64,000 bases of DNA, taken from the NCBI GenBank assembly GCA_037974665.1, contig CM075773.1, forward strand, positions 19,892,146 to 19,956,145, given 5' to 3'. The stretch comes from Ehretia macrophylla (taxonomy: Eukaryota > Streptophyta > Magnoliopsida > Boraginales > Ehretiaceae). The notes beneath the pieces were generated by a model. That model worked only from the letters and a program-made list of their open reading frames with translations, made no database searches and was not told where the DNA came from. Positions within the stretch are counted from its first letter, which is position 1. The number at the start of each line of letters is the position of its first letter. Positions 36,701 through 50,800 of the stretch are shown here, piece by piece. Made by a program: the position numbers and the translations under genes.

Positions 36701-39700
36701 GCTCTGAAATTAGGCTCAGCGAAGAGCGCTTGGCTGCCTCCGTCGTAGAACTCTTGAAGAGCTTTCCAACGGTATGTTGTCGGCCGCGTAACTCCTTACG
36801 GATCCAAAGTTATGGGCTCTGGGGCGACGGAGACCTGGGCCCAACACCCACGCCCTCGGTTTGCGGGCCCAACCTCCACGTCAAGCCAAGCTGTCTTGCC
36901 CAATGTGCCGTGCGATTCGGTAAAAGAAATGTGATGGATTAGGTCGTCGTCCTTTTCGCGGAGCACGACGTACGATTCGGGACGAAAATATAGTGCAAAA
37001 GAAAAAAAGTGTCCCGAAACTGATGAAAACGTTTGATTTTGGGCTCCCAAATCTTGCCCCGCAAGTAGGCATAGCTACCCCCATCGTAGAGCTCTCGGAG
37101 AGCTTACAAACGGTATGCTGTGGGCCGCGTAACTCCTTACGGATCAAAAGTTATGGGCTCCGGAGAGACGGAGACCTGGTCCCAAGCCCCACGCCCTCGG
37201 TTTGCGTGCCCAGCCTCCACGTGAAGCGAAGTTGCGTTGCCCAAGGTGTCATGGTATTCTGTAATAGAAATGTGACGGATTAGGTCTTCGTTCTTTTCGC
37301 GGCGCACGACGTACGTTCCGGGATGAAAAAACAGCCAAAAGAAGAAAAGTGTCCCAAAACTGATGAAAACGTTAGATTTTGGGCTCCGAAATTAGGCCCA
37401 GCGAAGTGGGCTTAGCTGCCCCAGTCGTAGAGCTCTCGGAAAGCTTTCCAACGGTATGTTGTGGGCCGCGTAACTCCTTACGGATCAAAAGTTATCGTCT
37501 CCGGGGCGACGGAGACCTGAGCCCAAGACCCACGCCCTCGGTTTGTGGGCCAGCCTCAACGTGAAGCGAAGCTGTCTTGCCCAAGGTGCCGTGCGATTTG
37601 GTAATAGAAATGTGATGAATTAGGTCGTCGTCCTTTTCGCGGAGCACGACGTACGATCCGGGACGAAAAAATAGCGCAAAAGAAAAAAAGTATCCCGAAA
37701 CTGATGAAAATGTTCAATTTTGGGCTCCGAAATCTGGCCCAGCAAAGCATGCTTAGCTGCCCCAGTCGTAGAGCTCTCGAAGAGCTTTCCAACTGTATGC
37801 TATGGACCGCGTAACTCCTTACGGATCAAAAGTTATGGGCTCCGGAGCGACGGAGACCTGGTCCCAAGCCCCACGCCCTCGGTTTGCGTGCCCAGCCTCC
37901 ACGTGAAGCGAAGTTGAATTGCCCAAGGTGTCATGGGATTCTGTAATAGAAATGTGATGGATTAGGTCGTCGTCCTTTTCGCGGGGCACGACGTACGATC
38001 CGGGACGAAAAAACAGCGCAAAAGAAAAAAAGTGTCCCGAAACTGATGAAAACGTTCATTTTTTGGGTCAAAATCAGGCCCCGCAAGAGGGCTTAACTTC
38101 CCCCGTCGTAGAGCTCTCGGAGAGCTTTACAACTGTATGCTGTGGGCCGCGTAACTCCTTACGGATCAAAAGTTATGGGCTTCGGAGCGACGGAGACCTG
38201 GTCCCAAGCCCCACGCCCACGGTTTGCGTGCCCAGCCTCCACGTGAAGCGAAGTTGAATTGACCAAGGTGTCATGGGATTCTGTAATAGAAATGTGATGG
38301 ATTAGGTCGTCGTCCTTTTCGCGGCGCACGACGTACGATCCGGGACGAAAAAATAGCGCAAAAGAAGAAAAGTGTACCGAAACTGATGAAAATATTTGAT
38401 TTTGGGCTCCGAAATCAGTCCCTGCGAAGTGGGCTTAGTTGCCCCCGTCGTAGACCTCTCGAAGAGCTTTCCAACGGTATGCTGTGGGCCGCGTAACTCC
38501 TTACGGATCAAAAGTTATGGGCTCCGGAGCGACGGAGATCGGGTCCTAAGCCCCGCGCCCTCGGTTTGCGCGCCCAGCCGCCACGTGAAGCGAAGTTGTC
38601 TTGCCCAAGGTGCCGTACGAATCGGTAATAGAAATGTGATGGATTAGGTCGTCGTCCTTTTTGCAGAGCACGACGTACGATCCGAGACGAAAATATAGCA
38701 TAAAAGAAGAAAACTGTCCCGAAACTAATGAAAACGTTTGATTTTGGGCTCCCAAATCAGGCCCCGCAAGCGGGCTTAGCTACCCCCGTCGGAGAGCTAT
38801 CAGAGAGCTTTCCAACGATATGCTGTGGGCCGCATAACTCCTTACGGATCAAAAGTTATGGGCTCAGGGGCGACGGAGACCTGGGCCCAAGACCCATGCC
38901 CTCGGTTTGCGAGCCCAGCCTCCACGTGAAGCGAAGCTGTCTTGCCCAAGGTGTCATGCGATTCGGTAATAGAAATGTGATGGATTAGGTCGTCGTCCTT
39001 TTCGCGGAGCACGACGTACGATCCGGGATGAAAAAACAGCGCAAAAGAAAAAAGTGTCCCGAAACTGATGAAAACGTTCGATTTTGGGCTCCGAAATCAG
39101 GACCAGCAAAGCGGGCTTTGCTACCCCCGTCGTAGAGCTCTCGGAGAGCTTTCCAACGGTATGCTGTGGGCCGCGTAACTCCTTACGGATCAAAAGTTAT
39201 GGGCTCCGGGGCGACGGAGACCTGGGCCCAAGACCCACGCCCTCGGTTTGCGGGCCCAGCCTCCACGTGAAGCGAAGCTGTCTTGCCCAAGGTGCCATGC
39301 GATTCGGTAATAGTAAGGTGATGGATTAGGTCGTCTTCCTTTTCGCAGAGCATGACGTACGATCCGAGACGAAAAAATAGCGCAAAAGAAAAAAAGTGTA
39401 TCGAAACTGATGAAAACTTTTGATTTTGGGCTGCCAAATCAGGCCCCGCATGCGGGCTTAGCTACCCCCGTCGTAGAGCTCTCGGAGAGCTTTATAACGG
39501 TATGCTGTGGGCCACGTAACTCCTTACGTATCAAAAGTTATGGGCTTCGGAGCGACGGAGACCTGGTCCCAAGCCCTACGCCCTCGGTTTGCAGGCCCAG
39601 CCACCACGTGAAGCGATGCTGTCTTGCCCAAGGTGCCATGCGATTCGGTAATAGAAATGTGATGGATTAGGTCGTTGTCCTTTTCGCGAAGCACGACGTA

Positions 39701-40329
39701 CGATCCGGGACGAAAAAATAGCGTAAAAGAAAAAAAGTGTCTCGAAACTGATGAAAATGTTCGATTTTGGGCTCCCAAATTGGGCCCACAAGAGGGCTTA
39801 GCGACCCCCGTCGTAGAGCTCTCGGAGAGCTTTCCAACGGTTTGCTATGGGCAGCATAACTCCTTACGGATCAAAAGTTATGGGCTCCGGAGCGACGGAG
39901 ACCTAGTCCCAAGCCCTATGCCCTCGGTTTGCGTGCCCATCCTCCACGAGAAGCGAAGTTGCATTGCCCAAGGTGTCATGGGATTCTGTAATAGAAAAGT
40001 GATGGATTAGGTCTTCTACCTTTTCGCGGGGCACGACGTACGATCCGGGACGAAAAAACAGCGCAAAAGAAGAAAAGTATCCCAAAACTGATGAAAATGT
40101 TTGATTTTGGGCTCCGAAATAAGGCCCAGCGAAGCGGGCTTAGCTGCCCCAGTCGTAGAGCTCTCGGAGAGCTTTCCATCGGTATGCTGTGGGCCGCGTA
40201 ACTCCTTACGGATCAAAAGTTATGGGCTCCGGGGCGACGGAGACCAGGGCCCAAGACCCACGCCCTCAGTTTGCGGGCCCAGCCTCCACGTGAAGCGAAG
40301 CTGCCTTGCCCAAGGTGCCGTGCAATTTG

Positions 40330-43300
40330 ATAATAGAAATGTGATGGATTAGGTCGTCGTCCATTTCACAGCGCACGACGTACGATTCGGGACGAAAAAA
40401 CAGCGCAAAAGAAGAAAAGTGTCCCGAAACAGATGAAAACGTTCGATTTTGGGCTCCGAAATCAGGTCTAGCGTAGTGGGCTTAGCTGCCCCCGTCGTAG
40501 AGCTCTCGGAAAACTTTCCAACGGTATGCTGTGGGCCACGTAACTCCTTACGAATCAAAAGTTATGGGCTCCTGGGCGACGGAGACCTGGGCCCAAGGCC
40601 CACGCCCTCAGTTTACGGGCCCAGCCTACACTTGAAGTGAAGTTGCATTTCCCAAGATGTCATGGGATTTGGTAATAGAAATGTGATGGATTAGGTCGTC
40701 GTCCTTTTCGCAGAGCACGACGTACAATCCGGGACAAAAAAACAACGCAAACGAAAAAAAGTATCCCGAAAATTATGAAAACATTCGATTTTGGGCTCCC
40801 AAATCGGGCTCTGCAAGTCGGTTTAGCTACCCCCGTCGTAGAACTCTCGGAGAGCATTCCAACGGTATGCTGTGGGCCGCGTAACTCCTTACGGATCAAA
40901 AGTTATGGGCTCCGGAGCGATGGAGACCTGGTCCCAAGCCCCACGCCCTAGGTTTGCGTGCCCAGCCGCCACGTGAAGTGAAGTTGCATTGCCCAAGGTG
41001 TCATGGGATTCTGTAATAGAAATGTGATTGATTAGGTCATCGTCCTTTTCGCGGCGCACGACGTACAATCCGGGATGAAAAAACAGCGCAAAATAAGAAA
41101 AGTGTCCCAAAACTGATGAAAACGTTCGATTTTAGGCTCCGAAATCAGGCCCAGTGAACTGGGCTTAGCTGCCCCCACCGTAGAGCTCTCGGAGAGCTTT
41201 CCAACGGTATGCTGTGGGCCGCGTAACTCCTTACGGATCAAAAGTTATGGGCTCCGGGGCGACGGAGACCTGGGCCCAAAACCCACACCCTTGGTATGCG
41301 CGCCCAGCCTCCACGTGAAGCGAAGCTATCTTCCCCAAGGTGCCGTGCGATTCGGTAATAGAAATGTGATGGATTAGGTCGTCGTCCTTTTCGCGGAGCA
41401 CGACGTACGATCCGGGATGAAAAAATAGCGCAAAAGAAAAAATGTGTCTCGAAACTGATGAAAACGTTTGATTTTGGGCTCCCAAATCAGGCCCCGCAAG
41501 CGACCTTAGCAACCCCCGTCGTAGATCTCTCGGAGAGCTTTCCAACGGTATGCTGAGGGTCGTGTAACTCCTTACGGATCAAAAGTTATGGGCTCCGGAG
41601 CAACAAAGACCTGGTCCCAAGCCCCACGTCCTCGGTTTCCGTGCCAAGCCGCCACGTGAAGTGAAGTTGCATTGCCCAAGGTGTCATGGGATTCTGTAAT
41701 AGAAATGTGATGGATTAGGTCGTCGTCTTTTTCGCGACGCACGACGTACGAACCGGTACGAAAAAATAGCGCAAAATAAGAACAGTGTCGCGAAACTGAT
41801 GAAAACGTTCGATTTTGGGCTCCAAAATCAGGCATGGCAAAGTGGGCTTAGCTGCCCCCGTCGTAGAGCTCTCGAAGAGCTTTCTAACGGTATGCTGTGG
41901 GCCACGTAACTCCTTATGGATCAAAAGTTATGGGCTCCGGGGCGACGGAGACCTGGGCCCAAGACCCACGCTCTCGGTTTGCGGGACCAACCTCCACGTG
42001 AAGCGAAGCTATCTTGCCCAAGGTGTCGTGCAATTCGGTAATAGAAATGTTATGGATTAGGTCGTCGTCCTTTTCGCGGAGCACGACTTACGATCGGGGA
42101 TGAAAAAACAGCGTAAAAGAAAAAAAGTGTCCCAAAACTGATGAAAACGTTCGATTTTGGGCTCCCAAATCAGGCCCCGAAAGCGGGATTAGCTACCCCC
42201 GTCGTAGAGCTCTCGAAGAGCTTTCCAACGGTATGCTGTGGGCCGCGTAACTCATTACTGATCAAAAGTTATGGGCTCCGGGGCGACGGAGACCTGGGCC
42301 CAAGACCCACGCCCTCGGTTTGCGGGCCCAGCCTCCACGTGAAGCGAAGCTGTCTTGCCCAAGGTGCCGTGCGATTCGGTAATAGAAATGTGATTGATTA
42401 GGTCGTCGTCCTTTTTGCGGAGCACGACGTACGATCCGGTACGAAAAAACAACGTAAAAGAAAAAAAGTGTCCCGAAACTGATGAAAACATTCGATTTTG
42501 GGCTCCCAAATCCGGCCCCGCAAACGGGCTTAGCTACCCCCGTCAGAGAGCTCTCGGAGAGCTTTCCAACGGTATGTTGTGGTCCGCGTAACTCCTTACG
42601 GATCAAAAGTTATGGGCTCCGGGGCGACGGAGACCTGGGCCCAAGACCCACGCCCTCGGTTTGCGGGCCCTACCTCCACGTGAAGCGAAGCTGTCTTGCC
42701 CAAGGTGCCGTGCGATTCGGTAATAGAAATGTGATGGATTAGGTCGTCGTCCTTTTTGCGGAGCATGACGTACGATCCGGGACGAAAAAACAGCGCAAAA
42801 GAAAAAAAGTGTCCCGAAACTGATGAAAACGTTCGATTTTGGGCTCCCAAATCCCGCCCTGCTAGCGGGCTTAGCCACGTCGTAGAGCTCTCGGAGAGCT
42901 TTCCAACGGTATGCTGTGGGCCGCGTAACTCCTTACGGATCAAAAGTTATGGGCTCCGAGGTGACGGAGACCTGGGCCCAAGACCCACGCCCTCGGTTTT
43001 CGGGCCCAGCCTCCACGTGATGCGAAGCTGTCTTGGCCAAAGTGCCGTGCGATTCAGTAATAGAAATGTGATGGATTAGGTCGTCGTCCATTTTGCGGAG
43101 CACGACGTACGATCCGAGACGAAAAAATAGCGCAAAAGAAAAAAAGTGTCCCGAAACTGATGAAAACGTTCTATTTTGGGCTCCCAAATCCGGCCCCGCA
43201 AACGGGCTTAGCTACCCCCGTCGTAGAGCTCTCGGAGAGCTTTCCAACGGTATGCTGTGGGCCGCGTAACTCCTTACGGATCAAAAGTTATGGGCTCCGG

Positions 43301-44410
43301 GGCGACGGAGACTTGGGCCCAAGACCCACGCCCACGGTTTGTGGGCCCAGCCTCCACGTGAAGCGAAGCTGTCTTGCCCAAGGTGCCGTACGATTCGGTA
43401 ATAGAAATGTGATGGATTAGGTCGTCGTCCTTTTCGTGGAGCACGACGTACGATCCGGGACGAAAAAATAGAGCAAAAGAAAAAAAGTGTCCCGAAACTG
43501 ATGAAAACGTTCTATTTTGGGCTCCCAAATCCAGCCCCGCAAGCTGGCTTAGCTACCCCCGTCATAGAACTCTCGGAGAGCTTTCCAACGGTATGCTGTG
43601 GGCCGCGTAACTCCTTACGGATCAAAAGTTATGGGCTCCGGGGCGACGGAGACCTGGGCCCAAGACCCACGCCATCAGTTTGCGGGACCAGCCTCCACGT
43701 GAAGCGAAGCTGTCTTGCCCAAGGTGCCGTGTGATTCGGTCATAGAAATGGGATGGATTAGGTCGTCGTCCTTTTTGCGGAGCACGACGTACGATTTGGG
43801 ACAAAAAAATAGCGCAAAAGAAAATATGTATCCTGAAACTGATGAAAACGTTCGATTTTGGGCTCCAAATCAGGCCCCGCAAGCGTGCTTAGCTACCCCC
43901 TTCGTAGAGCTCTCGGAGAGCTTTCCAACGGTATGCTGTGGGCCGCGTAACTCCTTACGGATCCAAAGTTATGGGTTCCGGGGCGACGGAGGCCTGGGCC
44001 CAATACCCACGCCCTCGGTTTGCGGGCCCAGCCTCCATGTGAAGCGAAGCTGTCTTGCCCAAGGTGCCGTGCGATTCGGTAAAAGAAATGTGATCGATTA
44101 GGTCGTAATCCATTTTGCGGAGCACGACGTACGATCCGGGACGAAAATATAGTGCAAAAGAAAAAAAGTGTCCTGAAACTGATGAAAACGTTTGATTTTG
44201 GGCTCCCAAATCTGGCCCCGCAAGTGGGCATAGCTACCCCCATCGTAGAGCTCTCGGAGAGCTTACCAATGGTATGCTGTGGGCCGCGTAACTCCTTACG
44301 GATCAAAAGTTATGGGCTCTGGAGAGACGGAGACCTGGTCCCAAGCCCTACGCCCTCGGTTTGCGTGCCCAGCCTCCACGTGAAGCGAAGTTGCGTTGCC
44401 CAAGGTGTCA
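40330..44410. repeat. 7,500-bp-offset duplicated block, copy 1 (about 12 monomers)
   Basis: This block matches 47,830-51,910 at an offset of 7,498-7,500 bp, or 22 monomers. By eye, 40,441-40,680 and 47,941-48,180 are identical. 42,601-42,780 differs from its partner at one base. The breakpoints are visible: the flanks lose similarity near 40,330 and 44,410. Confidence 0.93.
42482..42822. repeat. Reference subfamily B (B1) monomer (341 bp)
   Basis: This is an example copy, from ATGAAAACATTCGATTTT to the same landmark 341 bp later. It keeps the A-rich stretch, the AGCTCTCGGAGAGCT dyad and the TTTCCAACGGTATG block of subfamily A, with the B1 markers listed for the array. It also carries the uncommon GGGCCCTACCTCCACG shared with the copy 7,500 bp downstream at 49,982. 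Confidence 0.88.
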
Positions 44411-45546
44411 TGGTATTCTGTAATAGAAATGTGACGGATTAGGTCTTCATCCTTTTCGCGGCGCACGACGTACGTTCCGTGATGAAAAAATAGCGCAAAA
44501 GAAGAAAAGTGTCCCAAAACTGATGAAAATTTCGATTTTGGGCTCCGAAATCAGGCCCAGCAAAGCATGCTTAGCTGCCCCAGTCGTAGAGCTCTCGGAG
44601 GGCTTTCCAACTGTATGCTATGGGCCGCGTAACTCCTTACGGATCAAAAGTTATGGGCTCCGGAGCGACGGAGACCTGGTCCAAAGCCCCACGCCCTCGG
44701 TTTGCATGCCCAGCCTCCACGTGAAGCGAAGTTGCATTTCCCAAGGTGTCATGGGATTCTGTAATAGAAATGTGATGGATTAGGTCGTCGTCCTTTTCGC
44801 GGCGCACGACGTACGATCCGGGATGAAAAAATAGCGCAAAAGTAGAAAAGTGTACCGAAACTGATGAAAATATTTGATTTTGGGCTCCGAAATCAGTCCC
44901 TGTGAAGTGGGCTTAGTTGCCCTCGTCGTAGAGGTCTCGAAGAGCTTTCCAACGGTATGCTGTGGGCCGCGTAACTCCTTACGGATCAAAAGGTATGGGC
45001 TCCGGGGCGACGGAGATCTGGTCCTAAGCCCCACGCCCTCGGTTTGCGTGCCCAGCCGCCACGTGAAGCGAAGCTGAGTTGCCCAAGGTGCCGTGCGAAT
45101 CGGTAATAGAAATGTGATAGATTAGGTCGTCGTCCTTTTCGCAGAGCACGACGTACGATCCGAGACGAAAATACAGCGTAAAAGAAGAAAAGTGTCCCGA
45201 AACTAATGAAAACGTTTGATTTTGGGCTCCCAAATCAGGCCCCGCAAGCGGGCTTAGCTACCCCCGTCGGAGAGCTCTCGGAGAGCTTTCCAACAGTATG
45301 CTGTGGGCCGCGTAACTTCTTACGGATCAAAAGTTATGGGCTCAGGGGCGACGGAGACCTGGGACCAAGACCCACGCCCTCGGTTTGCGAGCCCAGCCTC
45401 CACGTGAAGGGAAGCTGTCTTGCCCAAGGTGCCATGCGATTCGGTAATAGTAATGTGATGGAGTAGGTCGTCGTGCTTTTCGCAGAGCACGACGTACGAT
45501 CCGAGACGAAAAAACAGCGCAAAAGAAAAAAAGTGTACCGAAACTG

Positions 45547-47850
45547 ATGAAAACGTTTGATTTTGGGCTGCCAAATCAGGCCCCGCATGCGGGTGTAGCT
45601 ACCCCCGTCGTAGAGCTCTCGGAGAGCTTTCCAACGGTATGCTGTGGGCCACGTAACTCCTTACGGATCAAAAGTTATGGGCTTCGGAGCGACGGAGACC
45701 TGGTCCCAAGCCCTACGCCCTCGGTTTGCAGGCCCAGCCTCCACGTGAAGCGATGCTGTCTTGCCCAAGGTGCCATGCGATTCGGTAATAGAAATGTGAT
45801 GGATTAGGTCGTTGTCCTTTTCGTGGAGCACGACGTACGATCCGGGACGAAAAAATAGCGTAAAAGAAAAAAAGTGTCCCGAAACTAATGAAAATGATCG
45901 ATTTTGGGCTCCCAAATTGGGCCCCATAAGAGGGCTTAGCGACCCCCATCGTAGAGCTCTCGGAGAGCTTTCAAACGGTTTGCTATGGGCCGCATAACTC
46001 CTTACGGATCAAAAGTTATGGGCTCCGGAGCGACGGAGACCTAGTCCCAAGCCCTATGCCCTCGGTTTGCGTGCCCATCCTCCACGAGAAGCGAAGTTGC
46101 ATTGCCCAAGGTGTCATGGGATTCTGTAATAGAAAAGTGATGGATTAGGTCATTGACCTTTTCGCGGGGCACGACGTACGATCCGGGACGAAAAAACAAC
46201 GCAAAAGAAGAAAAGTGTCCCAAAATTGATGAAAATGTTTGATTTTGGGCTCCGAAATAAGGCCCAGCAAGCGGGCTTAGCTGCCCCAGTCGTAGAGCTC
46301 TCGGAGAGCTTTCCAACGGTATGCTGTGGGCCGCGTAACTCCTTTCTGATCAAAAGTTATGGGCTCCGGGGCGACGGAGACCAGGGCCCAAGACCCACGC
46401 CCTCAGTTTGCGGGCCCAGCCTCCACCTGAAGCGAAGCTGCCTTGACCAAGGTGCAGTGAAATTCGGTAATATAAATGTGATGGATTAGGTTGTCGTCCT
46501 TTTCACAGCGCACGACGTACGATTCGGGACGAAAAAACAGCGCAAAAGAAGAAAAGTGTCCCGAAACTGATGAAAACGTTCGATTTTGGGCTCCAAAATC
46601 AGGCCTAGCGTAGTGGGCTTAGCTGCCCCCGTCGTAGAGCTCTCGGAGAGCTTTCCAACGGTATGCTGTGGGCCACGTAACTCCTTACGAATCAAAAGTT
46701 ATGGGCTCCGGGGCAACGGAGACCTGGGCCCAAGGCCCACGCCCTCGGTTTACGGGCCCAGCCTCCACGTGAAGTGAAGTTGCATTTCCCAAGGTGTCAT
46801 GGGATTTGGTAATAGAAATGTGATGCATTAGGTCGTCGTCCTTTTCGCGGAGCACGACGTACGATCCGGGATGAAAAAATAACGCAAAAGAAAAAAAGTG
46901 TCCCGAAAATTATGAAAACATTCGATTTTGGGCTCCCAAATTGGGCCCTGCATGTCGGCTTAGCTACCCCCGTCGTAGAGCTCTCGGAGAGCTTTCCAAC
47001 GGTATGCTGTGGGCCGCGTAACTCCTTACGGATCAAAAGTTATGGGCTCCGGAGCGATGGAGACCTGGTCCCTAGTCCCACGCCCTAGGTTTGCGTGCCC
47101 AGCCGCCACGTGAAGTGAAGTTGCATTGCCCAAGGTGTCATGGGATTCTGTAATAGAAATGTGATGGATTAGGTCGTCCTTTTCGCGGCGCACGACGTAC
47201 GATCCGGGATGAAAAAACAGGGGAAAACAAGAAAAGCGTCCCGAAACTGATGAAAACGTTCGATTTTGGGCTCCAAAATCAGGCCCAGCAAAGTGGGCTT
47301 AGCTGCCCCCGTCGTAGACCTCTCGAAGCGCTTTCGAACGGTATGCTGTGGGCCACGTAACTCCTTATGGATCAAAAGTTATGGGCTCCGGGGCGACGGA
47401 GACCTGGGCCCAAGACCCACGCTCTCGGTTTGCGGGACCAGCCTCCACGTGAAGCGAAGCTGTCTTGCCCAAGGTGTCGTGCGATTCGGTAATAGAAATG
47501 TTATGGATTAGGTCGTCGTCCTTTTCGCGGAGCACGACGTATGATCCGGGACGAAAAACCAGCGTAAAAGAAAAAAAGTGTCCCTAAACTGATGAAAACG
47601 TTCGATTTTGGGCTCCCAAATCAGGCCCCGCATGTGGGATTAGCTACCCCCGTCGTAGAGCTCTCGAAGAGCTATCCAACGGTATGCTGTGGGCCGCGTA
47701 ACTCATTACTGATCAAAAGTTATGGGCTCCGGGGCGACGGAGACCTGGGCCCAAGACCCACGCCCTCAGTTTGTGGGCCCAGCCTCCACGTGAAGCGAAG
47801 CTATCTTGCCCAAGTTGCCGCGCGATTCGGTAATAGAAATGTGATGGATT
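45547..47850. repeat. 8,178-bp-offset duplicated block, copy 1
   Basis: This block matches 53,725-56,030 at an offset of 8,178-8,182 bp, or 24 monomers. Shared rare features include GGGCTTCGGAGCGACGGAG with AAGCCCTACGCCC, the TTGCTATGGGCCGCATAAC monomer (about 45,980 and 54,158) and CCATCCTCCACGAGAAGC or its near variant. Confidence 0.85.
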
Positions 47851-50800
47851 AGGTCGTCGTCCATTTCACAGCGCACGACGTACGATTCGGGACGAAAAAA
47901 TAGCGCAAAAAAATAAAAGTGTCCCGAAACTGATGAAAACGTTCGATTTTGGGCTCCGAAATCAGGTCTAGCGTAGTGGGCTTAGCTGCCCCCGTCGTAG
48001 AGCTCTCGGAAAACTTTCCAACGGTATGCTGTGGGCCACGTAACTCCTTACGAATCAAAAGTTATGGGCTCCTGGGCGACGGAGACCTGGGCCCAAGGCC
48101 CACGCCCTCAGTTTACGGGCCCAGCCTACACTTGAAGTGAAGTTGCATTTCCCAAGATGTCATGGGATTTGGTAATAGAAATATGATGGATTAGGTCGTC
48201 GTCCTTTTCGCAGAGCACGACGTACGATCCGGGACGAAAAAACAACGCAAAAGAAAAAAAGGGTCCCGAAAATTATGAAAACATTCGATTTTGGGCTCCC
48301 AAATCGGGCTCTGCAAGTCGGCTTAGCTACCCCCGTCGTAGAACTCTCGGAGAGCTTTCCAACGGTATGCTGTGGGCCGCGTAACTCCTTACGGATCAAA
48401 AGTTATGGGCTCCGGAGCGATGGAGACCCGGTCCCAAGCCCCACGCCCTAGGTTTGCGTGCCCAGCCGCCACGTGAAGTGAAGTTGCATTGCCCAAGGTG
48501 TCATGGGATTCTGTAATAGAAATGCGATTGATTAGGTCGTCGTCCTTTTCGCGGCGCACGACGTACGATCCGGGATGAAAAAACAGCGCAAAATAAGAAA
48601 AGTGTCCCGAAACTGATGAAAACGTTCGATTTTAGGCTCCGAAATCAGGCCAAGTGAACTGGGCTTAGCTGCCCCCACCGTAGAGCTCTCGGAGAGCTTT
48701 CCAACGGTATGCTGTGGGCCGCGTAACTCCTTACGGATCAAAAGTTATGGGCTCCGGGGCGACGGAGACCTGGGCCCAAAACCCACACCCTTGGTATGCG
48801 GGCCCAGCCTCCACGTGAAGCGAAGCTGTCTTCCCCAAGGTGCCGTGCGATTCGGTAATAGAAATGTGATGGATTAGGTCGTCGTCCTTTTCGCGGAGCA
48901 CGACGTACGATCCGGGACGAAAAAACAGCGCAAAAGAAAAAAAGTGTCTCGAAACTGATGAAAACGTTTGATTTTGGGCTCCCAAATCAGGCCCCGCAAG
49001 CGAACTTAGCAACCCCCGTCGTAGATCTCTCGAAGAGCTTTCCAACGGTTTGCTGAGGGCCGTGTAACTCCTTACGGATCAAAAGTTATGGGCTCCGGAG
49101 CGACGGAGACCTAGTCCCAAGGCCCACGTCCTCGGTTTTCGTGCCAAGCCGCCACGTGAAGTGAAGTGGCATTGCCCAAGGTGTCATGGGATTCTGTAAT
49201 AGAAATGTGATGGATTAGGTCGTCGTCTTTTTCGCGGCGCACGACGTACGAACCGATACGAAAAAATAGCGCAAAATAAGAAAAGTATCGCGAAACTGAT
49301 GAAAACGTTCGATTTTGGGCTCCAAAATCAGGCATGGCAAAGTGGGCTTAGCTGCCCCCGTCGTAGAGCTCTCGAAGAGCTTTCTAACGGTATGCTGTGG
49401 GCCACGTAACTCCTTATAGATCAAAAGTTATGGGCTCCGGGGCGACGGAGACCTGGGCCCAAGACCCACGCTCTCGATTTGCGGGACCAACCTCCACGTG
49501 AAGCGAAGCTGTCTTGCCCAAGGTGTCGTGCGATTCGGTAATAGAAATGTTATGGATTAGGTCGTCGTCCTTTTCGCGGAGCACGACGTACGATCGGGGA
49601 TGAAAAAACAGCGTAAAAGAAAAAAAGTGTCCCAAAACTGATGAAAACGTTCGATTTTGGGCTCCCAAATCGGGCCCCGAAAGCGGGATTAGCTACCCCC
49701 GTCGTAGAGCTCTCGAACAGCTTTCCAACGGTATGCTGTGGGCCACGTAACTCATTATTGATCAAAAGATATGGGCTCCGGGGCGACGGAGACCTGGGCC
49801 CAAGACCCACGCCCTCGGTTTGCGGGCCCAGCCTCCACGTGAAGCGAAGCTGTCTTGCCCAAGGTGCCGTGCAATTCGGTAATAGAAATGTGATTGATTA
49901 GGTCGTCGTCCTTTTTGCGGAGCACGACGTACGATCCGGTACGAAAAAACAACGCAAAAGAAAAAAAGTGTCCCGAAACTGATGAAAACATTCGATTTTG
50001 GGCTCCCAAATCCGGCCCCGCAAACGGGCATAGCTACACCCGTCAGAGATCTCTCGGAGAGCTTTCCAACGGTATGTTGTGGTCCGCGAAACTCCTTACG
50101 GATCAAAAGTTATGGGCTCCGGGGCGACGGAGACCTGGGCCCAAGACCCACGCCCTCGGTTTGCGGGCCCTACCTCCACGTGAAGCGAAGCTGTCTTGCC
50201 CAAGGTGCCGTGCGATTCGGTAATAGAAATGTGATGGATTAGGTCGTCGTCCTTTTTGCGGAGCACGACGTACGATCCGGGATGAAAAAACAGCGCAAAA
50301 GAAACAAAGTGTCCCAAAACTGATGAAAACGTTCGATTTTGGGCTCCCAAATCCGGCCTTGCTAGCGGGCTTAGCCACGTCGTAGAGCTCTCGGAGAGCT
50401 TTCCAACGGTATTCTGTGGGCCGCGTAACTCCTTACGGATCAAAAGTTATGGGCTCCGAGGTGACGGAGACCTGGGCCCAAGACCCACGCCCTCGGTTTG
50501 CGGGCCCAGCCTCCACGTGAAGCGAAGCTGTCTTGGCCAAGGTGCCGTGCGATTCAGTAATAGAAATGTGATGGATTAGGTCGTCGTCCTTTTTGCGGAG
50601 CACGACGTACGATCCGACACGAAAAAATAGCGCAAAAGAAAAAAAGTGTCCCGAAACTGATGAAAACGTTCTATTTTGGGCTCCCAAATCCGGCCCCGCA
50701 ACGGGCTTAGCTACCCCCGTCGTAGAGCTCTCGGAGAGCTTTCCAACGGTATGCTGTGGGCCGCGTAACTCCTTACGGATCAAAAGTTATGGGCTCCGGG